From assembly GCA_023396065.1 (NCBI GenBank), contig JAEWXF010000004.1, positions 1 through 35,901 on the forward strand: a DNA stretch of 35,901 nt, in the 5' to 3' direction. Made by a program: the position numbers and the translations under genes. This DNA is from Methanobacteriota archaeon. GTDB taxonomy: Archaea > Halobacteriota > Methanomicrobia > Methanomicrobiales > Methanocorpusculaceae. Of this stretch, positions 15,303 to 23,644 are shown one piece after another; position 1 is the stretch's first letter, and each line of letters begins with the position of its first letter. Below the pieces are notes generated by a model. The model was not told the DNA's origin. It saw only the letters and a program-made list of their open reading frames with translations, and made no database searches.

Positions 15303-16223
15303 TTAGCAACTTTTAATCTTGCCGTCTCTTCCCTTGAGAACTCCCTGCTTTCTCAGGTCTCCCAGCACCCCGGCAAGGTACTCGGCAGAGAGGTCAAAGG
15401 AGATTACGTCGTCTGTTCCCGCAAGAGGGAATGCCGGAGCATCAAACGCTGCAAGGAGAGCAGCTTCTGTGGTGATTCCACCGGCAATGAGATCATGAAT
15501 CTTTGCAATGAGCGCTTGTTTGAAGAAAATAGCGTCAATAAACCGGGCTGCCTCATCATCGTCCACGTCAAGATGGTCAAGGAACTCACTCAGATCATCC
15601 ATATCAGAGACAAGAATAATTTCAGAACCGGTTGTCACCACATAACCCGTGGTTGAGGAGGTTCTGATATGACTGGTGATTCCGGTACTTTTGAGATCCT
15701 CTTCGGTCACACCGGCAATATCCGTGTATGCATACATGACGCGCATCTCAGAAGGTTCTTTTGTCCCGGCAAGGGTATATTCCGGAGTTTCTCCTGAAAT
15801 CTGCAGAAGTTCATTGTCTTCAAGCGTCCCGAGAATCATCAGTGAATTGACAAATTTTTCCGTTGCCTGTTTCTGCAGGTCATCGTTGCCATCGGCATTA
15901 ATACTCTCCAGCTGGGCGAGAAGCTGGGACGGGGTTGAGTCCGTCAGAATGTCACCGACTTTGTGGGATGCAAAAAAATCGGAGAGCGTTTTTTCTCTGC
16001 TGAGAAGGTCTTCTTTGATCTCCGAAAGCTCTGTATCCTCTTCCCGGGTTGTTATCGTATCGATCAGGGAAAGGAATGCAGAAATAGTTCCCTCAAAGTA
16101 CGGGGTCCCGGAAAAGTCATGTTCTACGGAGATCCGCGCAGAACAGTCTTTTTCCTTGAGATATTTCTGAAACAGAACGGCATCCTCGCGCGAGTAAAAC
16201 GTGATCTTCTCCTCAAGCGTCAT
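15303..16223 (-). CDS. Conserved-looking hypothetical protein, acidic, 306 residues
   Basis: I do not recognise this protein. It is acidic and soluble, with no signal peptide or membrane segment. The N-terminal half (to about residue 130) is helical and charged, with SREDAVLFQKYLKE and LLSREKTLSDFFASHK. The middle part, about residues 150-215, looks like a small alpha/beta domain including the repeated valines of TGYVVTTGSEIILVSD. The last 55 residues (AEYLAGVLGDLRKQGVLKGRDGKIKS) look like a winged-helix end. Normal amino acid composition, a good length and no competing frame support it as real. It stands alone on the minus strand, upstream of dys and downstream of a hairpin element. Confidence 0.75.
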   Translation of the reverse strand: MTLEEKITFYSREDAVLFQKYLKEKDCSARISVEHDFSGTPYFEGTISAFLSLIDTITTREEDTELSEIKEDLLSREKTLSDFFASHKVGDILTDSTPSQLLAQLESINADGNDDLQKQATEKFVNSLMILGTLEDNELLQISGETPEYTLAGTKEPSEMRVMYAYTDIAGVTEEDLKSTGITSHIRTSSTTGYVVTTGSEIILVSDMDDLSEFLDHLDVDDDEAARFIDAIFFKQALIAKIHDLIAGGITTEAALLAAFDAPAFPLAGTDDVISFDLSAEYLAGVLGDLRKQGVLKGRDGKIKSC

Positions 16224-16388
16224 AACTAAGTACTTCTATTGACTGCCAGAGATGTTATCTTTTCCGGAGAGCCTGTTGTGTCTGTCCAATCGATACTCTT
16301 TCCTGTTGGGCAGGTGATTTCAGGAGAGGTCCCGATCTTTCGCCGTCTGTGCGGCGGGGCAGTGACTGTAATAGTATAGACACCGGAA

Positions 16389-16481
16389 ATTCGTAAAAAA
16401 AACCGCGAATGGCGCGAATACAGCGAATAAAAAAATCGCCAAAGGCGATTTTATTCGCTGTGTTCGCGGTTTTTTACGAAT
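16389..16481. repeat. 93-base near-perfect hairpin related to the GxxExxY-element ends
   Basis: The left half runs ATTCGT, an A-run, CCGCGAA, TGGCGCGAA, TACAGCGAAT, another A-run and ATCGCC. The right half is its reverse complement apart from the extra nine-base CGCGAA unit and A-run length. The loop is AAA at 16441-16443. The CCGCGAAT...CGCGAAT wording is the same as at the outer ends of the inverted repeats at 24296 and 25153. It contains no gene, so it may be a miniature, non-autonomous form or the trace of a lost copy. It could also terminate the minus-strand lipoprotein gene that ends at 16501, 20 bases away. Confidence 0.75.
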
Positions 16482-16500
16482 GAATTTTCGAGGTTGCGTT

Positions 16501-16953
16501 TCACTGTTTTACCAGGGGAAGCTCCAAACCCTCAGGTGTCGTCAGCGTTACCTGATTCTCGTCTACAAACGTGATAACATATGTTCCGAGAAGATCAGCG
16601 GTGATCGTGTAGATGTTTTCGTTCTTGAGAACATCTCCATCCATCGTATAGGTGTTCAAGGAGACGGAAAATCCCACAAGTTCATAATGGGTAGCGTCAA
16701 TGGTTGCGGTGGCGTCCTCCCGAACTGTAATCGTGTAGTTGGTGGAGATTTCCGTGGAAAGATCGGTCACGGGATCGGTGGTGAAGGTATAGTTATTCGC
16801 ATTCCATACGCCAAGAACGGGATCGCCTGTAAGGGTGATCGCAGGGGTCGGAGTTGGCACGGGTATTTGCGGTTCGGGAATGTCGGTGTCAACACAGCCT
16901 GCTGCAAACAGGACGAGAAGCAGAGCACACAGAGTAAACACTACGAATTTCAT
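16501..16953 (-). CDS. Small predicted lipoprotein of unknown function
   Basis: This 150-residue protein begins with a hydrophobic signal ending in LLVLFAAGC, a clear lipobox with cysteine 20. A proline- and threonine-rich spacer (PEPQIPVPTPTPA) follows, then about 110 residues of predicted beta-strands (GVWNANNYTF, ATIDATHYELVGF, TYVITFVDENQVTLT). This resembles a small lipocalin-like or other META-like beta-barrel domain, but I cannot name a family with confidence. It would be anchored outside the membrane. The upstream AT-rich sequence gatatactaattta lies very close to the ATG, so the message may have a very short leader. It stands alone. Confidence 0.8.
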   Translation of the reverse strand: MKFVVFTLCALLLVLFAAGCVDTDIPEPQIPVPTPTPAITLTGDPVLGVWNANNYTFTTDPVTDLSTEISTNYTITVREDATATIDATHYELVGFSVSLNTYTMDGDVLKNENIYTITADLLGTYVITFVDENQVTLTTPEGLELPLVKQ

Positions 16954-17070
16954 AAATAAATTAGTATATCACCCCTAAATATTTAAGATAGATCATCTTG
17001 GTGAACAGGATCAATCGATACCTGAAACCATTGGACAATCTCATTGTCAACACACGGAACTGAAGGAGGG

Positions 17071-18318
17071 TTAGTCTGAGGTCCTATGATTCGGCAGATT
17101 CCTGTCCGGCATACGGGCAAGCGGCTTTGCGAGATGCCGTCTTGCTCCCGGCGGAACTTCATACCAGCCCGGTGACAGACTGCGGGGAACTTCGGGGACC
17201 TCCCGGACACGACCAGGACAGCTCCGGCATTTGTATCCCTTCCCGGTTCCGGCCGAGGTCATTCTTCCGCCGCAGAGCGGACACTTCGGCGGGTGTTTCG
17301 CTGTTGTGGGAGCGGTTGCGGTAACCCGGAGTTTTTCGAGGTTCAGTGCCTCATGCTGATAACTGGCACAGACAGTGAGATGATCGCCTTTCATCAGCTC
17401 CCGGACAACAGCCCGGAACTGCTTGGTCGGCTCATATGCAAAGACCGTCAGCTGCCGCCCCCCGGCATCAGGTTGCAGAAGAAAACTGACATGCCCGCCG
17501 CGACCGGTTCGGGGCGGGGAGACCACGGTTCCGTCCAGAATATACGAAAGTCCCTCTACCGGTGTTCCGGCATACGGCAGCAGATGCGCATCCGTTCCCT
17601 GATTTGTTTTCCAGATCTGCGAGAATGCGGCAGTCTCCGAGGAGAGGTCTGCGGCAGCGCGGGAAACCCATTCCGGTGACTCACCGCGTATCCCGTACAG
17701 TACCGGATCCTTTCCATGGGGAACGCAGACCACCGCTCCCGCAGAGGGGTCAACGGTATCCCAGGTGTGTGGGAACGTTGCTGCTTCTGCGGCAAAGAAG
17801 CTCCCGGCCGCAAATTTTCGCGGCGTACCCCAGCGGTCACGACTCCGGTATGCAAGCAGTTCCCAGGTGTAATCGGGCAGATCCGAGGAGACGGCGGCCA
17901 GCGCCCCGATCAGTCCCCGGCCGCATTTGTATCCGCGATAGAGGGCCCCGAGCGTATCCAGCCGGGCAACAGTTTCCTCGATGGTACAAAACCTCCGGAG
18001 AGCCTGATAATAAAATGCCGTATCCGGCCGGGACCGGACAACCACCACACCGGGGTTCGTTTTATCACAGGCAAACATTGCATTCTCTTCCACCAGTTCG
18101 CAGGCCAGCCGGAACACGGATTCCATATCGTCTCCCTCTACCTCCAGACAGACTGCGGCGTTTCCCCGCGTCTTCCACACCACGTTCGGGTTCAGGCGGA
18201 TCAGCTGCAGTTCGCGAACACGATATCCTGCGCGTTCCAGATTCCGGGCGAGGAGAGCACCCAGATACGTCGTACACATCCCTTCCGGGGAATCAGTATC
18301 GTCCATTCCGACAAGCAT
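17071..18318 (-). CDS. tiaS: tRNA(Ile2) 2-agmatinylcytidine synthetase (TiaS)
   Basis: TiaS attaches agmatine to cytidine 34 of the isoleucine tRNA that reads AUA, using ATP, so that the anticodon pairs with A and not G. The N terminus LVGMDDTDSPEGMCTTYLG is diagnostic. RGLIGALAAVS near residue 140 lies in the kinase-like domain. The mid-region SYILDGTVVSPPRTGRGGHVSF begins the OB-fold part, and a C-terminal zinc ribbon CPLCGG...CRSCPG binds tRNA. The length of 415 residues is normal. It is divergently transcribed from an HTH regulator gene with 49 bases between the starts. The enzyme is essential in archaea that have been tested. Confidence 0.94.
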   Translation of the reverse strand: MLVGMDDTDSPEGMCTTYLGALLARNLERAGYRVRELQLIRLNPNVVWKTRGNAAVCLEVEGDDMESVFRLACELVEENAMFACDKTNPGVVVVRSRPDTAFYYQALRRFCTIEETVARLDTLGALYRGYKCGRGLIGALAAVSSDLPDYTWELLAYRSRDRWGTPRKFAAGSFFAAEAATFPHTWDTVDPSAGAVVCVPHGKDPVLYGIRGESPEWVSRAAADLSSETAAFSQIWKTNQGTDAHLLPYAGTPVEGLSYILDGTVVSPPRTGRGGHVSFLLQPDAGGRQLTVFAYEPTKQFRAVVRELMKGDHLTVCASYQHEALNLEKLRVTATAPTTAKHPPKCPLCGGRMTSAGTGKGYKCRSCPGRVREVPEVPRSLSPGWYEVPPGARRHLAKPLARMPDRNLPNHRTSD

Positions 18319-18367
18319 TCTTTCGATACTCTTTTATTGAACCGCATTACTATTACGATTATACATC

Positions 18368-19318
18368 ATGTCCAACGACCGGCTGCTCCAGAACGTGGTC
18401 AGTATTCTGATCATGGCAGGCTATAATGTGTCGGAACGCTGCGAGATCCGTCCCCGGAGTTTCGATCTGATGACGTCTGATACGGAGCATCTGCTTGTTA
18501 TCAAGGTGGTTTCCCAGATTGACAGTGTCAACGAGGACATCGCCTGGGACCTGGACAAAATTGCCCGTCATCTGCATGCGGTTCCCCTGATTATCGGGGA
18601 ACGCGCACGCGACGCCCCGCTGGAACGGGGAGCCATTTATCTGCGGTACGGGATCAACGCAGTCTCATCTGCGACCTTATATGATTATCTGGCGGAGGGT
18701 GAACTGCCGCTGGTCTACGCATCGCCCGGGGGACTGTATGTTAACATCGATGCAGACAAACTCCGGACGCTGCGGGAGGAGCAGGCGATGTCTCTTGGGG
18801 ATCTCGCCCACATCCTCGGCGTGTCCCGCCGGACGATCAGCAAATATGAAGGGGGAATGGGGACCACTCTCGATATGGCCATGCGGCTTGAGGAGCTGTT
18901 CAGCGAAGATATCGTAACACCGATTGACCTCTTCTTGTATGTCCCGGAAAAAGAGGAGGTTTCACCGGCATCCCTGCCCTCCGGAACCGGCAGTGAAAAT
19001 GATCCGCATCAGCAGCCGGCAGATCGTCTGCGGTCAATCGGGATCAGTGTACATGAACTTCGCCGGGCACCGTTCCATGCATTCGCGGTCTTTGAGGATG
19101 AGACGATTCTCACCTGTTACGGAACTGCCCAGAAGACCGTCCGGCGGGCGGAGCTGGTCGGAAACATTTCCCAGATATCGGGAACCCATTCCCTGTGCGT
19201 GGTCTCGGACTACCGGAAAGAGAAGAAGATCGGCAAGACGCTTGTCATCGGGGAGGAGCGGCTGAAGGATGTCGCGGACGGGTCCGATCTTCTGGAAATG
19301 GTAACCGATAAGATGTGA
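18368..19318 (+). CDS. Archaeal HTH-type transcriptional regulator (COG1395-like)
   Basis: This 316-residue protein matches the euryarchaeal group annotated as putative HTH transcriptional regulators. The N-terminal domain (residues 1-110) resembles a nuclease-like fold seen in this group, with DLMTSDTEHLLVIKVVSQIDSV. A Cro/C1-type helix-turn-helix lies near residues 132-160: LRTLREEQAMSLGDLAHILG followed by VSRRTISKYEGG. The C-terminal domain (about 220-316) is probably a ligand or dimer module. Target genes are unknown. It is divergent from tiaS and separated from the convergent DUF2148 gene by a hairpin terminator. Confidence 0.85.
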   Translation: MSNDRLLQNVVSILIMAGYNVSERCEIRPRSFDLMTSDTEHLLVIKVVSQIDSVNEDIAWDLDKIARHLHAVPLIIGERARDAPLERGAIYLRYGINAVSSATLYDYLAEGELPLVYASPGGLYVNIDADKLRTLREEQAMSLGDLAHILGVSRRTISKYEGGMGTTLDMAMRLEELFSEDIVTPIDLFLYVPEKEEVSPASLPSGTGSENDPHQQPADRLRSIGISVHELRRAPFHAFAVFEDETILTCYGTAQKTVRRAELVGNISQISGTHSLCVVSDYRKEKKIGKTLVIGEERLKDVADGSDLLEMVTDKM

Positions 19319-19329
19319 CAAAAAAGTGC

Positions 19330-19357
19330 GGGCCGAAGGGTCCCGGCCCTTTCATTT
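19330..19357. terminator. Hairpin terminator between convergent genes
   Basis: GGGCCG (19330-19335) and CGGCCC (19344-19349) form a GC-rich stem followed on the plus strand by ttcatttttt. On the minus strand the stem is followed by cgcacttttt. The element could therefore stop transcription from both convergent genes, the HTH regulator and the DUF2148 gene. Confidence 0.65.
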
Positions 19358-19358
19358 T

Positions 19359-19913
19359 TTAATGCTGTATCTCCGTTGCAAAGAAAATATCTCTTCCCGA
19401 TACTTTGAGAGGAATTCCATAGACGACGGTGCAGTCTTCCATCATGCCGAGTCGACGGGCGGCAACGCCTGCTGTATACATCACCCGGTTGTCCACATTG
19501 TGAAAAGCTGCACACTTCACAGCAGACCCTGCGGCAATACCGAGATCCGAGATTTTGAAGATGCAGTTCGGTCCCGGATAGTCCGTGTCCACCTGCGTCT
19601 CCCGAACCGCTTTCGTAAACTCTGCGCAGGTCGCATGACCGCAGCCGCCGCAGTTTGCGCCAAGTGGCAGGTGCCCCATCACACCGAGGAGAACCATTCT
19701 ATCACTGGCTCTCACGTGGTCTGCATTCAGATGAAAGAATGCCAGACCGGTTGCACTGCCTATTTCATCCATCTTTTCAGCTACTGCGTTCATCTCACTG
19801 CCGGAGATGGTTTTTGCAACAATTGAGTCAATGCCCATGGCCTTCGGTGCGGTACGTGCCGCGACCATCATGAGTCCGGCAACTGTTTCCACAGCATCAG
19901 TCTCTGAGATCAT
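19359..19913 (-). CDS. DUF2148 ferredoxin-domain protein
   Basis: This 184-residue protein has the DUF2148 layout. An N-terminal helix begins ETVAGLMMVAARTAPKAMG. The motif PLGANCGGCGHATCAEF near residue 90 and two further cysteines (PNCIFK, VKCAAF) could bind an iron-sulfur cluster. The family occurs mainly in anaerobes and methanogens and has no established function. It lies divergent to an HxlR regulator gene with 143 bases between the starts; that region contains a candidate operator, so regulation by the HxlR protein is possible but not shown. Confidence 0.85.
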   Translation of the reverse strand: MISETDAVETVAGLMMVAARTAPKAMGIDSIVAKTISGSEMNAVAEKMDEIGSATGLAFFHLNADHVRASDRMVLLGVMGHLPLGANCGGCGHATCAEFTKAVRETQVDTDYPGPNCIFKISDLGIAAGSAVKCAAFHNVDNRVMYTAGVAARRLGMMEDCTVVYGIPLKVSGRDIFFATEIQH

Positions 19914-20013
19914 ACTCTATTCTTTGGTAATCCGAAAATAAATACAAAAAAGTACCAAAAATCACATCAGATATGGTTTATGATACCGGCATTTTCAATA
20001 CATGGGAATAAAT

Positions 20014-20046
20014 CGGATGAGGATGTATCTACTAATGGTTCATCCG
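20014..20046. promoter_or_regulatory. Candidate operator upstream of the HxlR regulator
   Basis: CGGATGA (20014-20020) and TCATCCG (20040-20046) are inverted repeats 19 bases apart, immediately before the HxlR-type gene start at 20057. Autoregulation through such a site is common for this family. The seven-base arms give limited support. Confidence 0.35.
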
Positions 20047-20056
20047 TATCTCTATC

Positions 20057-20509
20057 ATGAAAACCCGCAAACACACGTATATGTGTCCGGTTGAGGCGGC
20101 ATTTGACTGCATCGGCGGACGATGGAAGGCTCTCATCATCTGGTATATCGGCGATAATAGCGTCAGGTATTCGGATATCAAAGCGCATCTTCCCAAAGTT
20201 ACGCCGCATATGCTCTCACTTCAGCTGAAAGCTCTGGAAGAAGACCGCCTCATTATCAGGACACAGTATGAGGAGATTCCTCCCCGCGTCGAGTATCGCC
20301 TCACGCAGACGGGAACTGATCTCCTCCCGATTCTCGATGCCTTGTGTGACTGGGCTGCTCTGCAGTATCCGGAACGAATTCCTGCAGGTTATGTCAAAAC
20401 GTCCCCGGGAATGTCCGGTGAAGAGGGTGACCGGGCATGCAGGCCAACTGATACGTACAGCCGCCCCCGCCATTCAGGCGCGCCCGGGGAACCGGAAACA
20501 TCCCCGTGA
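20057..20509 (+). CDS. HxlR-family winged-helix transcriptional regulator
   Basis: This 150-residue protein has the HxlR pattern in order: the N-terminal CPVEAAFDCIGGRWKALII, the recognition-helix region PKVTPHMLSLQLKALEEDRLI, and the wing PPRVEYRLTQTG. A cysteine at the N terminus (C11) is in the position that senses oxidants or electrophiles in some bacterial members. About 35 Gly/Pro/Arg-rich residues extend past the usual end of the domain. It is divergent to the DUF2148 gene and lies 120 bases before the thermosome gene. Whether it controls either gene cannot be read from the sequence. Confidence 0.88.
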   Translation: MKTRKHTYMCPVEAAFDCIGGRWKALIIWYIGDNSVRYSDIKAHLPKVTPHMLSLQLKALEEDRLIIRTQYEEIPPRVEYRLTQTGTDLLPILDALCDWAALQYPERIPAGYVKTSPGMSGEEGDRACRPTDTYSRPRHSGAPGEPETSP

Positions 20510-20555
20510 AAAATCTCCTATTTTTTGTCCCGGCGTCCGTGGCAACATAATCAAC

Positions 20556-20563
20556 TTTATATA
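20556..20563 (+). promoter_or_regulatory. TATA box of the thermosome gene
   Basis: TTTATATA matches the archaeal TATA consensus well and lies 67 bases before the thermosome ATG, which leaves a leader of about 40 bases. It is the strongest TATA box in this part of the window, as expected for an abundant protein. Confidence 0.6.
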
Positions 20564-20629
20564 GAACTACAAAGCAATCTAATCTGCATACATTACTCTG
20601 CGAACCAGAGTATTTGGAGATACAAAATT

Positions 20630-22291
20630 ATGTCAGCACAACTTGGCGGACAGCCCATTCTGATTCTTAAGGAAGGCGGACAGCGTACCCGCGGACGCGA
20701 CGCCCAGAGTATGAACATCGCTGCAGCAAAGGCAGTTGCCGGTGCAGTGAGAACAACCCTTGGTCCGAAAGGCATGGACAAAATGCTCGTCGACACCATC
20801 GGTGATGTCGTTATCACCAACGATGGTGTGACCATTCTCAAAGAGATGGACATTGAGCACCCGGCCGCGAAGATGATGGTTGAGGTAGCCAAGACCCAGG
20901 ATGATGAGGTCGGAGACGGAACCACTACGGCCGTCGTTATTGCAGGCGAACTTCTGAAGAAGTCCGAGGAACTCCTTGAACAGGATGTTCACCCGACCGT
21001 TATCACGCTCGGATACCGCCAGGCAGCAGAGAAGGCTCAGGAGTTCCTGCAGACCATCGCTGTCGATGTGAAAGCAAAGGACAAGGACATCCTTGCAAAG
21101 ATTGCAGGTACCGCGATGACCGGTAAGAACGCCGAGGCATCCAAGGACAAGCTCTGTGACTTAATTGTCCGTGCAATCACGCTTGTTGCAGACGCAGACG
21201 GAACCGTTGACACGGAGAACGTTAAAGTCGAGAAGCGTGTCGGCGGTGCAATTGAGGACTCCGAGATTGTCGAAGGTATGATTATCGATAAAGAGCGTGT
21301 CCACCCCGGTATGCCCAAGACCGTGAAGAATGCAAAGATTCTCCTCCTTAACGCAGCAGTCGAGTACAAGAAGACTGAGGTTGACGCAGAGATCAGCATT
21401 ACCAGCCCAGATCAGCTCCAGCTGTTCCTTGACGAAGAGGAACGCATGATTAAAAGCATCGTTGAGAAGATCAAAGCATCCGGTGCAAATGTTCTGTTCT
21501 GTCAGAAAGGTATCGACGACATCGCACAGCACTATCTGTCCAAGGCAGGTATCCTTGCGACCCGCCGTGTCAAGAAGTCCGACATGGAGAAGCTCGCCCG
21601 GGCAACCGGCGGCGCTCTGATCTCCTCGATCGATGCAATCAGCGCTGATGAGCTTGGCGTTGCAGGCCTTGTTGAGGAGCGGAAAGTCGGCGGCGAAGAG
21701 ATGATCTTCGTTGAGAAATGCAAGAATCCGAAGGCAGTTTCGATCATCATTAAAGGCGGAACCGAGCATGTTGTCGATGAGCTTGCCCGTGCCCTTGAGG
21801 ACGCACTCCGCGTTGTCGGTGTTGTCGTTGAGGACAAGAAGATTGTTGCCGGCGGAGGCGCACCGGAAGTTGAGCTTTCCCTCAGACTCCGTGAGTACGC
21901 AGCAACGCAGGGCGGACGTATCCAGCTTGCAATCGAAGCATTTGCATCTGCACTGGAAGTTATCCCGAGAACCCTTGCCGAGAACGCAGGTCTGGACCCG
22001 ATCGACAAGCTTGTTGAGCTTCGTGCGGCCCATGAGAAGGGTATGAAGACCTTTGGTCTTGATGTCTTTGAGGGTAAGCCGGTTGATATGCTTGGTGCAG
22101 GCGTTGTTGAGCCGCTCCGGGTAAAGACCCAGGCAATTGCATCCGCAGCAGAGGCTGCTGTCATGATTCTCAGAATCGATGATGTTATCGCATCTGCAAG
22201 GTCCGCAGGACCGTCTCCGGAGGAGATGGCCGCAATGGGCGGAGCAGGCGGTATGGGTGGAATGGGCGGTATGCCCCCGGGAATGATGTAA
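20630..22291 (+). CDS. Thermosome subunit (group II chaperonin)
   Basis: This 553-residue protein is a subunit of the archaeal double-ring chaperonin that folds proteins with ATP. Family motifs are clear: TTLGPKGMDKMLVD near the N terminus, NDGVTILKEMD, GDGTTTAVVIAGELL, and the nucleotide-binding VAGGGAPEVELS late in the chain. The C terminus has the usual flexible Gly/Met tail ending in GGMPPGMM. I chose the ATG at 20630 because SAQLGGQPILILKEGGQRTRG is the normal beginning; the frame is open to 20525 but those residues are not thermosome-like. Only one subunit gene is in the window, and other paralogues may exist elsewhere. Confidence 0.96.
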   Translation: MSAQLGGQPILILKEGGQRTRGRDAQSMNIAAAKAVAGAVRTTLGPKGMDKMLVDTIGDVVITNDGVTILKEMDIEHPAAKMMVEVAKTQDDEVGDGTTTAVVIAGELLKKSEELLEQDVHPTVITLGYRQAAEKAQEFLQTIAVDVKAKDKDILAKIAGTAMTGKNAEASKDKLCDLIVRAITLVADADGTVDTENVKVEKRVGGAIEDSEIVEGMIIDKERVHPGMPKTVKNAKILLLNAAVEYKKTEVDAEISITSPDQLQLFLDEEERMIKSIVEKIKASGANVLFCQKGIDDIAQHYLSKAGILATRRVKKSDMEKLARATGGALISSIDAISADELGVAGLVEERKVGGEEMIFVEKCKNPKAVSIIIKGGTEHVVDELARALEDALRVVGVVVEDKKIVAGGGAPEVELSLRLREYAATQGGRIQLAIEAFASALEVIPRTLAENAGLDPIDKLVELRAAHEKGMKTFGLDVFEGKPVDMLGAGVVEPLRVKTQAIASAAEAAVMILRIDDVIASARSAGPSPEEMAAMGGAGGMGGMGGMPPGMM

Positions 22292-22306
22292 ATACCCAAA
22301 ATACCA

Positions 22307-22319
22307 TTTTTTCTTTTTT
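22307..22319 (+). terminator. T-rich terminator after the thermosome gene
   Basis: The sequence ttttttctttttt starts 16 bases after the stop codon. Two runs of six T with one interruption are a typical archaeal terminator. Confidence 0.6.
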
Positions 22320-22520
22320 GTGTCTGTATTGCTGAGGCGATTTTCTTCTGCTTTAATGTGTGGTGTTTCTGAGACCTGGGTTTGCCACTAGGCTAATTTT
22401 TCCCCGTGGTGCACTCACGAGTATCACACCAATTTTTTGGAGTATGAGAATTTGACAGATACCTCAAAAACAACCTGTCACTCCGGGAAACACAATGAGG
22501 AGAAAAAATGGGGGGGATTT

Positions 22521-22721
22521 CTACGGCATGTTCAACCATTTGCGCACCTCGTCTCCGAGAATAATCAGGGGTCTTTGGATGCCGTGATGCTGCATGGCGA
22601 CCCGTACGGTTTTTTCGGTGCAGCCGAGTCTCCGGGCGATTGCGGCGACTTTGAGCGGTGTTCGCAGGAGTGCGGTGAGCTGTGCGGGGTCGCGGAGTTC
22701 GGGGTGGTCAGTCCACACCAT
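22521..22721 (-). CDS. Small helix-turn-helix protein
   Basis: From the ATG at 22721 this gives 66 residues, MVWTDHPELRDPAQLTALLR onward. The core LKVAAIARRLGCTEKTVRVAM followed by QHHGI reads as a resolvase- or sigma-like helix-turn-helix. The frame is open to 22916, but those residues lie inside the upstream gene and are Pro/Ser-rich, so the short form is preferred. The start overlaps the end of the 170-residue gene by 14 bases, and the protein is the last of a five-gene minus-strand run. It may be a regulator or recombination directionality factor of an integrated element; no family is assigned. Confidence 0.6.
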   Translation of the reverse strand: MVWTDHPELRDPAQLTALLRTPLKVAAIARRLGCTEKTVRVAMQHHGIQRPLIILGDEVRKWLNMP

Positions 22722-23220
22722 GGGACACCTCCCGGGGAACAATGGCCGGTTGTCCGGGGCGTGTGGTTGTGGTGATGAACTGCGGAACTTCGGCGGGCAG
22801 GAGTGTTTTTCTGAGGTCACCGAGGTTGATGCGGGCGAGGCGTGCGGTGCGGTCCGGGTCGGCGGTGTTTGCAAGCTGATACAGTCGTGGTCGTCCCAGT
22901 ATTTTTTCTGCATCAACCGCCCGCAGGTGTATGAGCTGGTCGCAGATGTGAGGCAGTCGGTCGCGAAGTTTGCCGATGTTTACACTGTCGATGTGCTGTA
23001 CCGGGGTCCCGAGGGTGTACTCGTCGCTTTGAATCCGGTTGTCCTGAATGGACTGGATTTCTTTCTGCGCAAGACCGGCGAAGTGGGGGCCGAGCTGGTC
23101 ACAGATGCCGGCAATGTTGTGATACCAGAGGGCACGTTCGTAGGGGTCGAGCGGTATCGGGTGGAGAGGGAGGAGTGCTTCGAGGACGAAGCGGTCGGTG
23201 TCCAGAGGTTCGTAGGTCAT
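22708..23220 (-). CDS. Unrecognised protein of the accessory run, 170 residues
   Basis: I do not recognise this protein. It begins MTYEPLDTDRFVLEALLPLH and is largely helical, with WYHNIAGICDQLGPHFAGLAQKEI and KLRDRLPHICDQLIHLRAVDAEKIL. The repeated ICDQL phrase suggests two related helical segments. The C-terminal 40 residues are rich in Pro and Thr. I place the start at the ATG at 23220, which has GGAGG seven bases upstream, rather than at the TTG at 23226. It overlaps or abuts both neighbours, which places it in one transcript with the HNH endonuclease gene. Confidence 0.65.
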   Translation of the reverse strand: MTYEPLDTDRFVLEALLPLHPIPLDPYERALWYHNIAGICDQLGPHFAGLAQKEIQSIQDNRIQSDEYTLGTPVQHIDSVNIGKLRDRLPHICDQLIHLRAVDAEKILGRPRLYQLANTADPDRTARLARINLGDLRKTLLPAEVPQFITTTTRPGQPAIVPREVSHGVD

Positions 23221-23222
23221 GA

Positions 23223-23405
23223 TCAATCCTCCGGGGAAGGGGCGGTGCGTGCCGGTATTTTTCGGTGCAGCCGGGCGCAGAGGTGTGTCAGTGCCTGGGT
23301 GACTCTGTTTTCCCGGAGGACTGCGGCGAGTTCCTGCGGTTCGTTGGGGTAGTGCGGGAGGAGATGTTCGCCGAATGTCCGGCGGTTGATGGTGCGGCAG
23401 GTCAT
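23223..23405 (-). CDS. Small unrecognised protein of the accessory run, 60 residues
   Basis: The ATG at 23405 overlaps the stop of the preceding small Cys-containing gene as ATGA, and its own stop lies two bases before the next ATG. This gives MTCRTINRRTFGEHLLPHYP followed by a helical stretch, ELAAVLRENRVTQALTHLCARLHRK. It is basic and could bind nucleic acid, but no motif proves this. The frame is open to 23612, but the extra residues are extremely Pro/Arg-rich and are the shadow of the preceding gene. The tight coupling to both neighbours is the main support. Confidence 0.55.
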   Translation of the reverse strand: MTCRTINRRTFGEHLLPHYPNEPQELAAVLRENRVTQALTHLCARLHRKIPARTAPSPED

Positions 23406-23644
23406 GGCTGGAGCTCCTGCTGTGCTTCTTCTTCGCGGAGTTCCTGGAGTCTGCGGCACTCGGCCGTGTAGTAGATGCTGCTCTGGATGAGGTATTTTTC
23501 CCAGCCGCTGCACCGGAGTGCGGTTTCTGTGCCGCAGAGGGGGCCGGCGCGGAGCGGGGGGTGGGGGACTGTTCCGCCGGCGGGGTCCTGGAGGGTGAAT
23601 GCGGTTCCGCATTCTGTGCAGCAGTAGGTGTGTGGGGCTTCCAT
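23402..23644 (-). CDS. Small zinc-finger-like protein, 80 residues
   Basis: This 80-residue protein begins MEAPHTYCCTECGTAF, a CxxC knuckle. A second cysteine follows in PLCGTE and others later (RCSG, ECRR), so a small zinc ribbon is likely. The C-terminal third is a charged helix, ECRRLQELREEEAQQELQ. The ATG directly follows the stop codon of the HNH endonuclease gene, and its own stop overlaps the next ATG (ATGA). Such small zinc-finger proteins are common in archaeal viruses and integrated elements, but no specific function is assigned. Confidence 0.6.
   Translation of the reverse strand: MEAPHTYCCTECGTAFTLQDPAGGTVPHPPLRAGPLCGTETALRCSGWEKYLIQSSIYYTAECRRLQELREEEAQQELQP

Noticed and set aside
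20525..20629. Upstream extension of the thermosome frame
   Set aside because: It covers the TATA box and leader. Thermosome subunits normally begin near the SAQLGGQP sequence at 20630.
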